A stretch of 64,000 nt of DNA, from assembly GCA_011037195.1 (NCBI GenBank), contig JAAEAF010003742.1, forward strand, positions 45,358 to 109,357, in the 5' to 3' direction. Shown piece by piece: positions 21,598 to 33,427 of the stretch; the stretch's first letter is position 1; every line of letters starts with the position of its first letter. The stretch comes from Triatoma infestans (Eukaryota > Arthropoda > Insecta > Hemiptera > Reduviidae). The notes under the pieces are model-generated. The model ran no database searches, was not told the origin of the DNA, and saw nothing but the letters and a program-made list of their open reading frames with translations. The position numbers and the translations under genes are program-made.

Positions 21598-22528
21598 TTT
21601 TTTTTTTTTTTTACTTTATTTTGCAACTGCATACACAAATGCAACAAGCAAAAATGATAAAATGAAAATTGCGTACATGAATACACATATATAATGTATA
21701 CAATAGACATGCACACACTAGCATGTGAAAGCTTGAACGGCGACCATCCAGTGTTGGTAACCGTAAGTTAGCTATTAGGGCAGAATGGCAGCCAACCTAG
21801 GTGGTCAACGTTAGGCAAATAAGTGATCATGGGGCCATCGCCGCCTGAGTCTTCGAAGAGGGTTGGTAGGGATTGTTATGGAGGACAGTGAGAGGATTAA
21901 TGGATTGTAGTGAGAGGATAGGTTGGAATGGAATTTATTGTAGCGGGACTGGGCTAAATCAGAGACAAATGGAATATTTAGGACGAAGTGGATCGTGTGG
22001 TTGGAGACGTAAAATGGGGCATTTACTTTGGTTCTAATGATTATGGATTGGAGAGTTTGTTTGCGGTTGATGTTAGTTCGTTTGGCAGTCCCGTACAGTT
22101 CCAGTCCGTATGTCCATATGGGTGCCAGCAGGGAATTGTATAGTTGTCTTTTATTTCGCCAGTGTCAGTTTAGAACGTTTGTCGAGTAATCGTTTCAACA
22201 TTTTGTATTTGTTCTTAGTGTCTGTCCGTTTTAGTCGAGTATGAGGGTTCATGTGAGTCTTTTGTCCAGATAGAGTTCGAGATATCTCACTTGATTCGTA
22301 ATGGGAATAGGAATATTATTGAGGTAAATAGGAGGGAGCTTTTGCGATTTAATGTAAATATGATATATTTGGATTTTTGTTGATTTACCACGATTTTCCA
22401 TTGACGAATCCAGGGATCTAAGATTCGGAGGTGATTTACGGGTAGCTATGACGGGATCTGAGTGAGGAGAGAGAATAGCTGTATCATCGGCATAGGTGAA
22501 GGTAACTGTATTAGGATGAGTGGGTAGG

Positions 22529-24469
22529 TCAGCCTATAAATAGTGTAAAGCAGAGTAGCAAGTATGCTCCCATGTGGAACGCCGTAAGGACTGGATAAAT
22601 AGACGAGGAAGAGGTTTTTTGGGTGACTTGAAAATAACGTTCGGAAAGGCAGGACTTAAGGATAAGGTAATAGGTAAACGGTAGGATGCTCTTGAGCTTA
22701 TACAACAATCCCGGGTGCCATACCCGATCAAAAGCTTGGGAAATGTCCAGGAATATTCCAGGACAATACTGTACAAGCTCGAGAGAGGAGGCGATAACGT
22801 CATCTACGCGATGCGCTTGATGGATAGTCGAATAGCAACTCCGAAAGCCGAATTGGTGATTAGGAATGATATTTTGAGGAATTATTTCTACTATGATTCT
22901 TTTTAGAAGTGGTTTTTCCAGGATTTTTCCTATTAGAGGAAGAAGGCTGATAGGTCTGTAGGAGTTGGGGCGATGAGTAGGTTTGTTGGGTTTGGGCATC
23001 ATTTTTATTGTAGAGAATTTCCAGAAGATGGGGAAGTAGGTGGTATGAAGAACTGCATTATATAAATAGGTTATGAATATAAGTGCTTTCTTGGGAAGTT
23101 GAAATAGGATTTTGGAAGTGATTAGATCATATCCGGGACTTTTCTTTTTGGGAAGATTAAGGATGACCTGCTTGACTTCTTTGGGGGAAAAAGGTTTAGG
23201 AGGCAGAGAAGAGGTAATGGTAAGTCAAGTTCGCCATATATGTCTTTTGAGTGTTGTCCATCTGGATGAGGAGCATAGACGGTCGAGAGATGTGTGCTAG
23301 AAGTTGCGCTTTCCTTCATCACATTTTGCCCAAGATCCGTCAGTACGTTGTAATGGGTGAGAAACGTCTTTCTATTTTAATATTTTCTTCGTGAATTGTC
23401 ATCTGTTGTAAGAGATTGCATATAAGAGGAGTATTCTTCGTTATAGTATTTATTTAGTTCGTTGGTAAATTGAGTGGTGAGTTGATTGTATAGTATCTTA
23501 TTAGACGGGTATCTTTGTCGACGCCAGAGCGCTCTCGCACGTCGTTTGCGGACTATTAACTGTCTTAAATGTATAGGCAGATTGAAAGGCAGAGGTGTAA
23601 GTCTGCTAGTCTTGGTTTGAAGTGTGGACTGCCATATACTCTGATTTAGTGAAGTGTTTCACTATATCATCAAGTTGCTACGGTGTCTTGAGAGGAACCT
23701 TTAGATGGAGCTTGTGCTCAAGAGTATATCGAAAATAAATTCCAGTCAATCGGTCCGTTTATAAGGAAGGTGGGGAAGGGTTTTGTTTCGGGTGAATGTC
23801 GAGTTTTAGGATTACAGGGCTATGGTCAGAAGATAATCATTTAAAATAGGAATCGATGTATAATGATGTAATGTTGGAACAGAGAAGAAGTCAAGCAGGT
23901 TGGGTCTTTTGCGAGGGGAAGTTGGCCAGTATGTGGTAGTGATGGGGATATAGAGGAGAAATTGGTTTGAGTTAGGACATTATGAAGTAATCGGCCTCTC
24001 GGATTCGCCACACGACTACCCAGCTTCGATGCTTCGCATTGAAGTCGCAACCGCATATGAATCTGGGACCAAGGGAGGGGAAAGAAAGGATGAAAATTGG
24101 TGTTGGTCTATTGTGAGGTTTGGAGGTCAGTATACAGCGGCTATTTTATAGGAAAAAGGCTCCGCCAATAGAGAGATCACGGTAGTCTGGAGGAAGGGAG
24201 TTACAATGTAGGGAATTGGAAAGTGTGATAAGATAAGGAATTACGAATGAGTATGGCTGTCCCGCTATGTGCGTCCCCTCAGGGTGGTTGGTAAAGTAAG
24301 TTCTGTAGCCCGAAATAAAAAATCGTGATCTTTCAGTGAAGTGCGTCTCGGTAATTAAAACTACGTCAATTCGTTTGTCATGTAATAGTATTTCTAGTTC
24401 GAGTCTGCGATTACTTAGTCCGTTTGCATTCCAAAGGAGTAGGGTGAGGGAATGCTGGGTAAGAGTCAC
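22529..24469 (-). pseudogene. Jockey ORF2 endonuclease and RT
   Basis: EN begins with LLLWNANGLSNRRLELE and DVVLITETHF (24440-24340). RT includes MMPKPNKPTHRPNSYRPISL (23002), FGFRSCYSTIHQAHRVDD and GIFLDISQAFDRVWHPGLL (22780-22700). The YADD region lies in broken frame near 22480 (coding for a Y-type catalytic box was not cleanly readable). Stops and frameshifts are scattered through 24100-23000. Confidence 0.75.
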
Positions 24470-24547
24470 TAAGGAGCGAGTTTAGGAAGGAGACTGTTAA
24501 CCACAGTAGTGAGGAGAGATATTAGTGGAGTAATGAGGGATTGGAAA

Positions 24548-25879
24548 TCATTCAAAAAGAAACTGAGAAGAGAGTGATGTCGCCTGAGTGGGAAGAAGCA
24601 GGAGCGGGAGGGGAACTTGCGGAGGTGTGCCCGCGACCATCTGGGGAAAAGACAGATTTTTATTGTAAAAGTTTGTTGTCCTCTTGGTTGCCAGATATGG
24701 AAAATCGCTTGGATGTTGTTGGTGAAATTGAGGCGGTTGGCCGGCAGTCTGAGAAGTTCTTCGCTGGACAGATGAGTGTTCATAGACGGGACGCACACGT
24801 CTACGTCGTTGTAGTTCCTTATGAACTATGCAGCCTTTGTAGGTAGCAGGATGCGCAGCTAGGTTAGAGCGCAAGTCGGTGACTGTTGGAGGGAGTCCTT
24901 TTTACACTCTGAAGTAAGTGGTCACCAGCGCATTTTACACATCTGGGCTGATGATGACAGTACCTCTTTGTAAGGCCATATTCTTGGCAACGTTTGCACA
25001 GCACGATATTTCGTTGCTTGTGCGGTTCCTCTATTTTTATTTTGCTGTAGTTAAGGTATTTATATCAAAGACTTCTTTATTATTTGGAAATGGTTTTAAA
25101 TCCACGAAGAAAAGTAGTAGAGCCTATTTAGTAACAGAGTGAATTACCGGAGCGACATTCCGTACGGTGTGTCCAAGTTCGGTCAGCTCTTCTTTAACAA
25201 GTTCCACTGGAATACTTTGGTGAAGGTGTCTTATAACAACTCGGTAGGCTTTGTCTTCTTCGAGTTGAAAAGGTGGTATCTGGTTTATGCTCTCTAAGTA
25301 CCTGATGATTGCGCGATAACTGTCGGTAGTCTTGGCATTAACTATAAGATCCGTGATTCTCGCTTTACATGTAAAATTTTCTTTGCCCACCAACTTATCA
25401 AGGGTTTTGGATAGAACGCCAAATTTGGCAACGTTTTTACATATATAGATTGGTGGCGGCTTATGGGTGCGAGGCAGAGAGGGTGCGGTAGCCACATCCA
25501 TTTCATCTTGGGTAGTAGCTAATGGAGTAAAAGGGTTGTTTGTAAATACTCCCGGGGGAGCTGTTACCGGAAGACTGGCGTGTCACTAGTGGCGTTGGTG
25601 CTAGGCTTGGTTTTATTTACCATAGCTGGTTGTTTGAATTCTGGATTATTCAGTTTTTGAATGCCAGATTGATTTCCAATTGTACTTAAAGTCGTACAGT
25701 TTAGCAGAAGCCCTAGTAATTCGTGTGTTCTCTTTCGTTGGCTTTTTGTTCTTTTTTGGTGAATTATCAGACGTATAGCTTCCCTTTTTGGCCGAAGTTA
25801 TGGAAGTGGTTGATTCATTGTCAGTTGAGATGCCTAAATATGTGTCATCACTTAGACCCATTCCATTGAAAATACTCAC
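24548..25879 (-). pseudogene. Jockey ORF1 (gag) with zinc knuckles
   Basis: The N-terminal part (25879-25646) is basic and Ser/Lys-rich. The core (25501-25124) has PPIYICKNVAKF, KARITDLIVNAKTTD, FQLEEDKAYRVVIRHLHQS and ELTELGHTVRNV, hallmarks of Jockey gag. Knuckle residues follow near 25030-24950 (LCKRCQEYG, CVKCAGDH) but the last knuckle is frame-shifted. The protein would bind element RNA. At least three frame breaks. Confidence 0.75.
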
Positions 25880-26475
25880 ACAATAGCGTGAAGGTTTGTA
25901 AAACCATAAATTAATTAAGAAATAAAGCTAGAAGAAAGAAAGAAAGTAAAAAAAAAAAAGAAATGATAGATAAAAAATAAAATAAATAAATCAATATATA
26001 AATAAAATAAATAAATCAATATATAAATAAAATAAAATAAAAATAAAAATTTCTTCTTACTGCAAAAGAAAAAAAATCGTCTTTAAAAAAAAAAGTAAAG
26101 AGAATTAGAATTAAGAGAAGAGAATCGAGAGAAATAATGAAAGTACATGAAAGAGAAGAGAAGTGAATAATGTTCGCTGTATTTACATTATATACAAAAG
26201 ATATTTACATTAAGGTCCACAGTTTACTTTCTATATACACATAAACAGTACTTACGATTTATATACAGTCACAATCAATTACAAAAAATTAATTGATTTA
26301 GCGAAAACTAAATAGTTTCAGTAAACTACACTGAGTATCGTGAAAAACGTATTTTGTTTATTCACTGTGACACTTAGAAACACTTAGCACCTAATTCACT
26401 CTAAAAACAGCTAAATTTTAACAAATTAGTTAAGAAGAATCAGCTTGATGTTCACTACGTGAATGCTTATAGTGT
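25880..26475 (-). other. Jockey 5' UTR region, A-rich low complexity
   Basis: Contains AAAT/GAAA-type simple repeats at 25925-26170 and no open frame; placed in the Jockey element because block X resumes only at ~26480. Confidence 0.45.
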
Positions 26476-26479
26476 ACTT

Positions 26480-27125
26480 TACTAAACTAAATTAAAAAAA
26501 AACTCAAGTGCCGACCCCTGCCGTATACCAGTATTTGTAATAAATTATTATCTGTATATAGTAAATTTTCATTATTATTACATTTATATAGTACATTGTG
26601 GGACTCCGACAGCTCGCAGAACTGTCCGCTATGTTATAATACATATTGCATTGAACATTCACACCTTTTTTATGACTGAATGTGCTATCTTAAAGGAATA
26701 CCGTTTCAGTTATTTTGGCAAGAATTTCCACCTCAGTCTGTATTAATATAGATAATGGCTTGAATTGGATTGCACTGGCAGGCTATATTAAAAATGCGTA
26801 TTACCACAGTTAGCTAATTACTAATGGGGTCTTAATTAACAATTGTTAATTTATCAACACTATTTTAGTTAGTTTTATTATTATTATTATTATTATTATT
26901 TACATAATATTTTTATATGATCAGATGTTTTCTTTTATCTCCGATAAGGCGATTTTTTGGTTTTATTAAATTATAAAGTTCTATTAAATTTTGTATTTAT
27001 TATTAGTATTATTTATATTATTATTAGGAATATTATTTTGGTGATCTTAAGGATGGTAAAATTTTTCATTTAACTGGAACTCGCCCGATAAGGATTTTCG
27101 TTTATGTATATATGTATATTTTGTA
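26480..27125. repeat. Duplicated block X, part 2
   Basis: Matches block Y (28760-29670), including GTGGGACTCCGACAGCTCGC at ~26598 and ~28880 and the (ATT)n stretch at 26872-26900. It ends at the I-like 3' fragment. It lacks the 244-bp insertion present in Y. Confidence 0.7.
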
Positions 27126-27790
27126 ATGCTTTTTTTTTTCTGAGATCATATTAGCGCCCATCACTTAATTTTCATCCACGAAACGAGTCCGCTCGACCTT
27201 CAATATTTGTGGCATCCAACTCACTGCCTTTTCCAGCATGTGGTGGATCCTAATGTTATAGAACAGAAGGCCACGTCGATTATGTCGACGAGGGAGAGAG
27301 TGGGATCTTTTTATAGTGCCTTCCCGTTTTTGAATGTCTTATTGCTATGACAATTTTGGATCTGTTTGCATGGAATGAATTTTCAGCGCATACAAATAAA
27401 GAATGAATTTTTTATAATTCAAGCAAGAAATTATCCAGAATCATCTGCGCATTCTTACCCAAAGAGGCTATTTGCTGTAACATATTGATTTATTTTATTA
27501 TAGGTGTGTAGTATTTTTAACAAATATTCCTGCACACCCTGTAAGTGAACTAATCATCATGTTAATCTAAACCTGACGGGACTGAAATGCTTTTATACAA
27601 TTTCTTTCAACACCAAAATAAAAATAAAACCTAAATTAAATTTTACACTAACATTCTCGCCAATAAACACATTCACACATAAATACATTTTCATTAATAA
27701 ATAAATTGACGCAAATAAATACATTCGCGCTAATAAATACATTTTAGCTAATAAATACATTTACGTTAATAAATTCATTCATAACAAGCA
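27126..27790 (-). mobile_element. 3' fragment of an I-like element (minus orientation)
   Basis: Reverse complement of the 3' UTR of the full-length element at 31.0-38.1 kb, from the TATTTATTAGCG minisatellite (27650-27790) through the CTGCACACCC block and the CCTCGTCGACAT block to an A-tail (T-run 27130-27140). 5'-truncated; no coding sequence. Confidence 0.72.
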
Positions 27791-27978
27791 TTCACACAAG
27801 GGGGGAAGTACTCATATTCCTTTCCACTTTGTAATGCTCTTATGTGTAAATAACTGATTATTTTTATAAAAAGATAAGTGGGGGTCTATTTTGAACTTTA
27901 GTATCAAAATTATATATACGATTGCATACTTCAACTTACCAGTAGAAAGAGTAATAAACAAATAAAATATACACTTAC

Positions 27979-28147
27979 CTACTGTTTGGCTAGTATAATT
28001 AGACTCATGTGGTAAAAATAAATTTATCAGCATGGATGTAGCAGACCAAGTTATGCCCAACACACCGATTATCACTACGCCAGCTTGTAATGAAAATATG
28101 AGACAACAGTTGGTCATACGAGTGTACAATCTGAGGAATTTCTTCAT
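27979..28147 (-). CDS. Copy A exon 1 of the paralogous membrane protein gene
   Basis: ATG at 28147-28145; ends before GTAAGTGT at 27978 (169 nt, phase 1, exactly as copy B exon 1). It encodes [20 protein letters not shown] and a TM1 segment, then a short loop containing an NYT sequon. The 5' flank shows ~120 bp of homology to the copy B flank. The next exon is 13.1 kb away because intron 1 contains a Gypsy element, a Jockey element and an I-like 3' fragment. Confidence 0.7.
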
Positions 28148-28399
28148 TTTGAGTCAATAAAATTTGTACAACAGTTTAGATTTCTTCACTCAGCTAACGT
28201 TTATTATTTAAATTCTATATGCGAACAAAATTTGTCTTCATTTCGCTATTTTCAGATCATATGTGTTCAATTTCTTCTTTCACTTTTTTTTTTTTTATAT
28301 ATAATAACATGACATGTGATTTGATTTTCAGACTTTTTTTTCAGAAAGCACTGCGAGATTTTTTTGCTGATTTTCTTGAAAACATTTCTGTCAAAATTC

Positions 28400-29670
28400 G
28401 GTATATGTGGCGTTACTTTCATTTTCAAACAAGTCCGCAGAATCTTACTATTCAGCTGGATTATTAATTTATTTTTATTAAAATTCATGGTCGAAAATGT
28501 CAATCCGAAAAGTGACACAAGTCCAAATGCATGTTTTTAATTGAAAATAAGTAGCGGGCAAACTGTTCAAAATATCAAAAACACCTTGATTTTGCCTTTT
28601 AAGATCCTATCTCAGACATTTACATTGTCCAGTAAAATTAGATTTCTGCCTTTCCAAATTTTCTAATTCACTTTTAAGATTTACAAAGTGATTACGAATT
28701 ATTTCTTTCACATAAATTGAAAAATTTTATTTTCTTGTATAAATATGTAATATTTACTAATTTAAAAAGAGCCGCAGGTTGCCGACCTGTGATTTATACC
28801 AGCATTTGTAAAATTAATCATTATCTGTAAATAATAAATTTTCATAGCTGCAAACTCTTACCCTTATTATAGTAAATTATGGGACTCCGACAGCTCGCAG
28901 AACTGTCCGCTATGTTATAATACATATTGCATTGAACATTCACACCTTTTTATGACTGGAATGTCCTATCTTAAATGAATACCGTTTCAGATATTTTTGG
29001 CCAATCCAGAATTTTCACCTCAAACTGTATTAATATAGTTAATGACTTGGATTGGATTGCACTGGCAACCTGTATTAAAAATGCCTATTACTAGATAGCT
29101 AATTATTAATGGGGTCTTAATTAACAATTGTTAATTTTTCAACACCATTTTAGTTATTATTATTATTATTATTATTATTATTTACGTAATATTTTTATAT
29201 AATCAGATGTTTTCTTTTATCCCACAAGGCGATGTTTTGGTTTTATTTAATTCTTAAAAGAATTCATGGTTAATAACACAAAAATTTGTAGACAGCAATA
29301 TCCAATACAGAAGCTGGGACAGACCACAGACTTGGACTGATAACAGCAAAACGAAGACTAAAAGTAAAACTACCACAAGACGTATTTATAAAAGTATATT
29401 GGGAATAATTGCAAAACTGCATATCGTATCATAACATGTATTGTATTATATTGTAATATTGTAAGGCAGAAATAAGCTGCCGGCCAATAATAATGATTTT
29501 TCTTCTTAAATTATAAAGTTTTATTAAATTTATTTTTTAAGTTTTATATTATTGTTATTATTATTAGGAACATTAGTTGGTGATCATAAAGAATGGTGAA
29601 ATTTTTTATTTAACTGGAACTCGCCTGATAAGGATTTTCGTTTGTGTATATATGTATATTTGTTATGCTC
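28400..29670. repeat. Duplicated block Y
   Basis: Uninterrupted copy of block X lying just upstream (in gene direction) of copy A exon 1. It contains a later 244-bp insertion at 29259-29502 and a GAGCCGCAGGTTGCCGACC motif (28770) like a hAT terminus. Confidence 0.7.
29259..29502 (+). mobile_element. 244-bp truncated retroelement insertion
   Basis: Flanked by TTCTTAAA (29251-29258 and 29503-29510) and absent at the equivalent site of block X (~26965). The right end GGCCAATAATAATGA looks like an AAT-type 3' tail of a 5'-truncated non-LTR element. One broken plus frame contains LPQDVFIKVYWE. Confidence 0.55.
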
Positions 29671-29749
29671 TTATACTGCTCTGCTGCATTACTGATTACC
29701 GCAGATAACTGATTTCTCCACCCAAGTAACGTTTTCTACTGATATTATG

Positions 29750-30142
29750 TAGATGGTAAAACTGTATATTATTCTGAAGTGATACTTGAAAGCATAACAC
29801 TACTGTGACCTTAGAGACCTAAAAAATCAATTTCCACACGACAGTTTTATAATCAATGTGATAGGTATTTATGTGTGCAGATAGTATACGAAATTTAAAG
29901 AAACTGATTGGAGCCCTTTTCGAGAAAAATCACGAAAAACTGGAAAAAAAAAAAACTTTCTGTAAGTCGCACTAATGAGATTTTATTTCTGAATTTCTGG
30001 AGAAAGTTTGTCAAAATTCTGTAAATATGAGGTTACTTTCATTTTCACATTTTGGCGGCAGACTCATACTGTTTGGCTGGATAATTAGTTTACTTTTTAG
30101 TTCGAAATGTCTGACCTGAAATTCGACACAAGTCCAAATACA
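29750..30142. repeat. Diverged R285-family sequence
   Basis: Carries AGTATACGAAATTTAAAGAA, TTTTCGAGAAAAATCACG and AAGTCGCAC-like blocks of the family, then a GTTACTTTCATTTTCA block shared with 21262 and 28412. Confidence 0.5.
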
Positions 30143-30680
30143 TGTTAAGTGAAGGTCACAGGTCAATGCTGTTCCAAGACAAAGGGCAGATAAATGAAAC
30201 CGTTGGAGCAAGTCAAAGCACCGGCCAAATCCATTGTACAATTCGCCCCCCTTGATATCCAATAAAATAATATATAAGATGCGAGTTTTATACACAAAAC
30301 ATAGATTGTTATTCAGACTCATACAAATTACTCAGTCATTCAGAACGTCACTCTGCCCAATTTTCAACATCACTGTTACAAGAACATTTGAGTTTTGAAA
30401 GAATATTTCATCAGCAACATTTTTTGTGTTTTGAAAGAATATTTCATTGCGAGAGATTTTGTGTATTTTTTAAGCTTATTTCAATTATAACAAATAATTT
30501 GTACCTACCATTTTATAAAGTATCTAAATTTATTTATTGTAAACAAATTGTATGCCATTCATTATTTGTTAACACACGTCTCTCTAGCACATATACATAT
30601 ACGCCCTTTCACAACCTCTCATCCATACACTACAAACGATTTTATTCGGGTTCTTATAGAGTCAAAGATCTCTGAAATAT
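30143..30680 (+). repeat. Candidate solo LTR
   Basis: TGTTAAGTG at the left, a TATATAAG box at ~30270, a TCAGTCATTCAG initiator-like stretch at ~30331 and an abrupt junction inside sequence that is continuous in block Y. Right boundary and target duplication were not resolved. Confidence 0.35.
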
Positions 30681-30805
30681 TGAGTGCTGAGAGGTCCAGA
30701 GCAGTTATTTAGTCTATATATATGTACATATATGATTATGTATATATGTACATATTTATTGCCTGTTAAAAGTATGAAGTAGGAGTCCATTTATTTCATT
30801 GGGTA

Positions 30806-31000
30806 TCAATATACAAAACAATTTTGGATCTTAAAATTTAGTAAGCAACTCTTCCAATCTTCTCTCATCAGCATCAGAATGTACGTACTCATATTGTTCT
30901 CAATGTGAATAGCTGGTATTAACCAGAGTTTAGAGCCAGCCCCTAAGAGCGTTAAAAAAATAACAGAAGTGATTGGTAAATGAGCTTTGATCAAGAAAAC
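30806..31000 (-). pseudogene. Possible odorant-receptor-like exon remnant
   Basis: The minus frame reads IVFLIKAHLPITSVIFLTLL, a lone Lys in the next segment, then YILMLMREDWKSCLL. A hydrophobic segment followed ~25 residues later by EDW resembles the TM2-TM3 region of insect odorant receptors. The frame reaches a stop in the pre-insertion upstream sequence (38103-38140) and no good donor is seen, so it is probably a decayed exon. The I-like element inserted at its 5' side (31013). Confidence 0.35.
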
Positions 31001-31676
31001 AATAGTACAATCCCCCGTAGGGGGAAGTGGACTAGCCACTTCTTCAGGGATCTAGGCGTCCCTGCGGGTTTCCCAGCCTAACAACACTACAATATACGCT
31101 CACATTGATATCCTTAACACTACACACTACACATAGGACCTGCAGAGGTAGTTGATGTGTGCAGCTACTTGGGTTCAGCGCACCCACAGGTAAACTTGAG
31201 CTCCCCACCACACACACTCACTCACACCTGAACACTCGACACTTTACAGACGACCACACACACTGCATGAACAAGGACACGCACTCGTTGAGAGCTCGGA
31301 GTATAAATATCTCTCCCTCGTGCTTGCCGGCACGAGGCTTTGGGGCTAGGGTGGAAAAGGGGATCCTGGGCATTGAGGGAGACGACGACCTGCGGGCGTC
31401 CGATCCCAACACATGTCTTTGGCCTCGGCTTCACCCGAGAGCTCTACCTGGGGGATAGCCCGACTCCAGGAAGGCTAGGGAATTCCGCCTCAGGCGGGTT
31501 CCTAGGGTTAGGAGGGGGGCCGCGGGGGCACGGGTCGATGCTTCAGTATTGGAACGCTGTCTTCCGCGGCACCTGACTATATCGGGGTGTGATGGTCCAC
31601 CCGGAGAGTAACCGGGTCCATTTTGAGCGTCCGTGGAGGCGGGACCACATATCTCGACGAAAATAACAAGATTATT

Positions 31677-33148
31677 ATGGACAATAATCAAAAACATCTT
31701 TCTGGGCCTAGCCCAACCTTTCTCCCTACCCCAATATCCCACCCTATTCCTAGTCCAACCCTCCAACCTAATCCTATACCTAACAATCCTTTCCCTTCTT
31801 CTGAATCCCTTCCCCTTGTAGAGATTCCCCACTCTACAGCAACTCCCACCCCTTCGACCGATCTTACAGGCAAAAGAAAAGGCATGGAAAAGGACAACAC
31901 GACTGTGAAAACACTGACTGGGCTGCACTTTACGCTGCAGCCCTATAGCCCCTCTTCACCGCCAAGGAAGAAAGCCAGGGGGGCAACAAAGTAGCTGAGA
32001 AAATTACGAAGTTTTTAGACTTGGAAGAAGATAATTGGGGAAGGTTCTTCGTTGTAAAAAAGAAGGATGGTTCCTTCACAAATGAGTGTTCCTTCAAATT
32101 GTACCAATATATAAAAACGTCCGTAGGTAAACCAAAAAGTGTAAAAAAGCAAAACGACGGATCTATTTGCATCGAAGCAGAAAACCGCGCTCAGGCAGAA
32201 ATTATCCTGAAGTTACAAAAGTATATGGATGCTGAACTGGAAGCATGTCCCCACAAACGTCTAAACACATCACAAGGTGTGATTACATGTCGGGACTTTT
32301 TGAACAGTTCTGTAGAAGATATAAAAGAGGGTCTGGCTGATCAGGGTGTGGTGGATGTGAGGCGAATAAAGCGGAGACAGGAAGGTTCCTTAGTGGATAC
32401 TGCTTCCCTCGTCCTCACCTTTGACCGCCCAAGACCGCCACAAATGATTGACGCAGCTTTCTATAAGCTAAAAGTGCGCCCATATATACCGTCTCCAATG
32501 AGATGCTATAAATGTCAGAAGTTTGGGCACACTTCCATGAAATGTAAGGCTGTAGAACCGGTGTGCATATGTGGTAAACCTAACCATGAAGGCGAGTGCA
32601 CACCGCCAATTACATGCGTAAATTGTGGCGGAGATCATAATGCCAGATCCTCGGGGTGCCCAATCTTAACTAAAGAAAAAGAAATTCAGAAAATAAAGAC
32701 ACTTCAACAATTGCCATATCATGAGGCAAGAGCAATTGTTGAAAGTAAATTTTACGCAACACAAGAAATTTCATACTCGGAGAAAGCAAAGGCACCCCAA
32801 ATAGTGGCACACATTCCAGCCCCCGCAATTAGTCTGGGGCAACAAATAAATGACCCCTCCCCGGTCTTCAGGGGAACTATTACAAAGGTGGGAGAAATCC
32901 CACCACCCAAACATGCCCCTCAAGGGGCATTGGTAGCCGAAAGGCTACCAACAACTCCCACAGCTAGTGGGAGTAATACAAAGGTGGGATCAATCCCACC
33001 TAAACAAATGACTTCCTCCGAGGGGGAGTGGAAGGTGGTGAAATCACCGAAACGCTCTTCCAGGAGGAAAAGTCCAAAATTGATTCTGCCGCCCCCAAGC
33101 CCAATAAGGGTTAGAGGAAAAGCGGCAGTTCCACTAAAGGACAAATAA
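31677..33148 (+). pseudogene. ORF1 (gag-like) of the I-like element
   Basis: Likely start ATG at 31677 (MDNNQKHLSG). A Pro-rich N-terminus runs to about 31994, where a one-base change in the G-run at 31977-31983 ends the frame. The main frame continues 32021-33148 with an RRM-like region and three knuckles: CYKCQKFGHTSMKC, CICGKPNHEGEC and CVNCGGDHNARSSGC (residues ~160-215 of that frame). The Pro/Ser-rich C-terminal part contains repeats around 'TKVG.IPP'. It would coat element RNA. Confidence 0.82.
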
Positions 33149-33427
33149 TTCCCAATGTCCGCTCCCCCCAGCAGCAATGGCAGCTGATGGGGACGGACAT
33201 TGAAGCTTCGGAATCGGAGGGTGGCAGCATTTCTGACCATCCTCCTAGACATAAGAAAAGAGGTTGGCCTAAGGGTAAGCCTCGGAATAAGTGTGCCACT
33301 GAGTAAGGAATATTCTACGCATCCATATCATTTCTTTTACCAATATAATGAATCCGGTAATTAATAGTGTAAATAGTTTATTAAGTATTAGGATCCTACC
33401 AGGTATGAATTCTTCAAAATATTAAAC

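Larger units (their letters stand above)
21598..26475 (-). mobile_element. Jockey-clade non-LTR element, near full length
   Basis: Minus orientation with a poly(A) tail read as T15 at 21598-21613 and a 5' end near 26475, where block X resumes. It holds ORF1 (gag) at 25879-24548 and EN/RT from 24470 to about 22529. Both ORFs are broken. The inserted locus is proven by the uninterrupted paralogous block Y at 28.4-29.7 kb. Confidence 0.8.

Noticed and set aside
27812..27978. Extension of copy A exon 1 frame past the donor
   Set aside because: The open frame continues into the intron, but the GTAAGTGT donor is at the same place as in copy B and the extension is not conserved.
30388..30675. 95-codon plus frame with repeated SFERIFH-like units
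   Set aside because: Arises from a short direct repeat (TTTTGAAAGAATATTTCAT) in the candidate solo LTR; no domain.
31431..31928. 165-codon minus-strand frame
   Set aside because: Antisense to the 5' UTR and ORF1 start of the I-like element; GC-rich composition explains the open frame.
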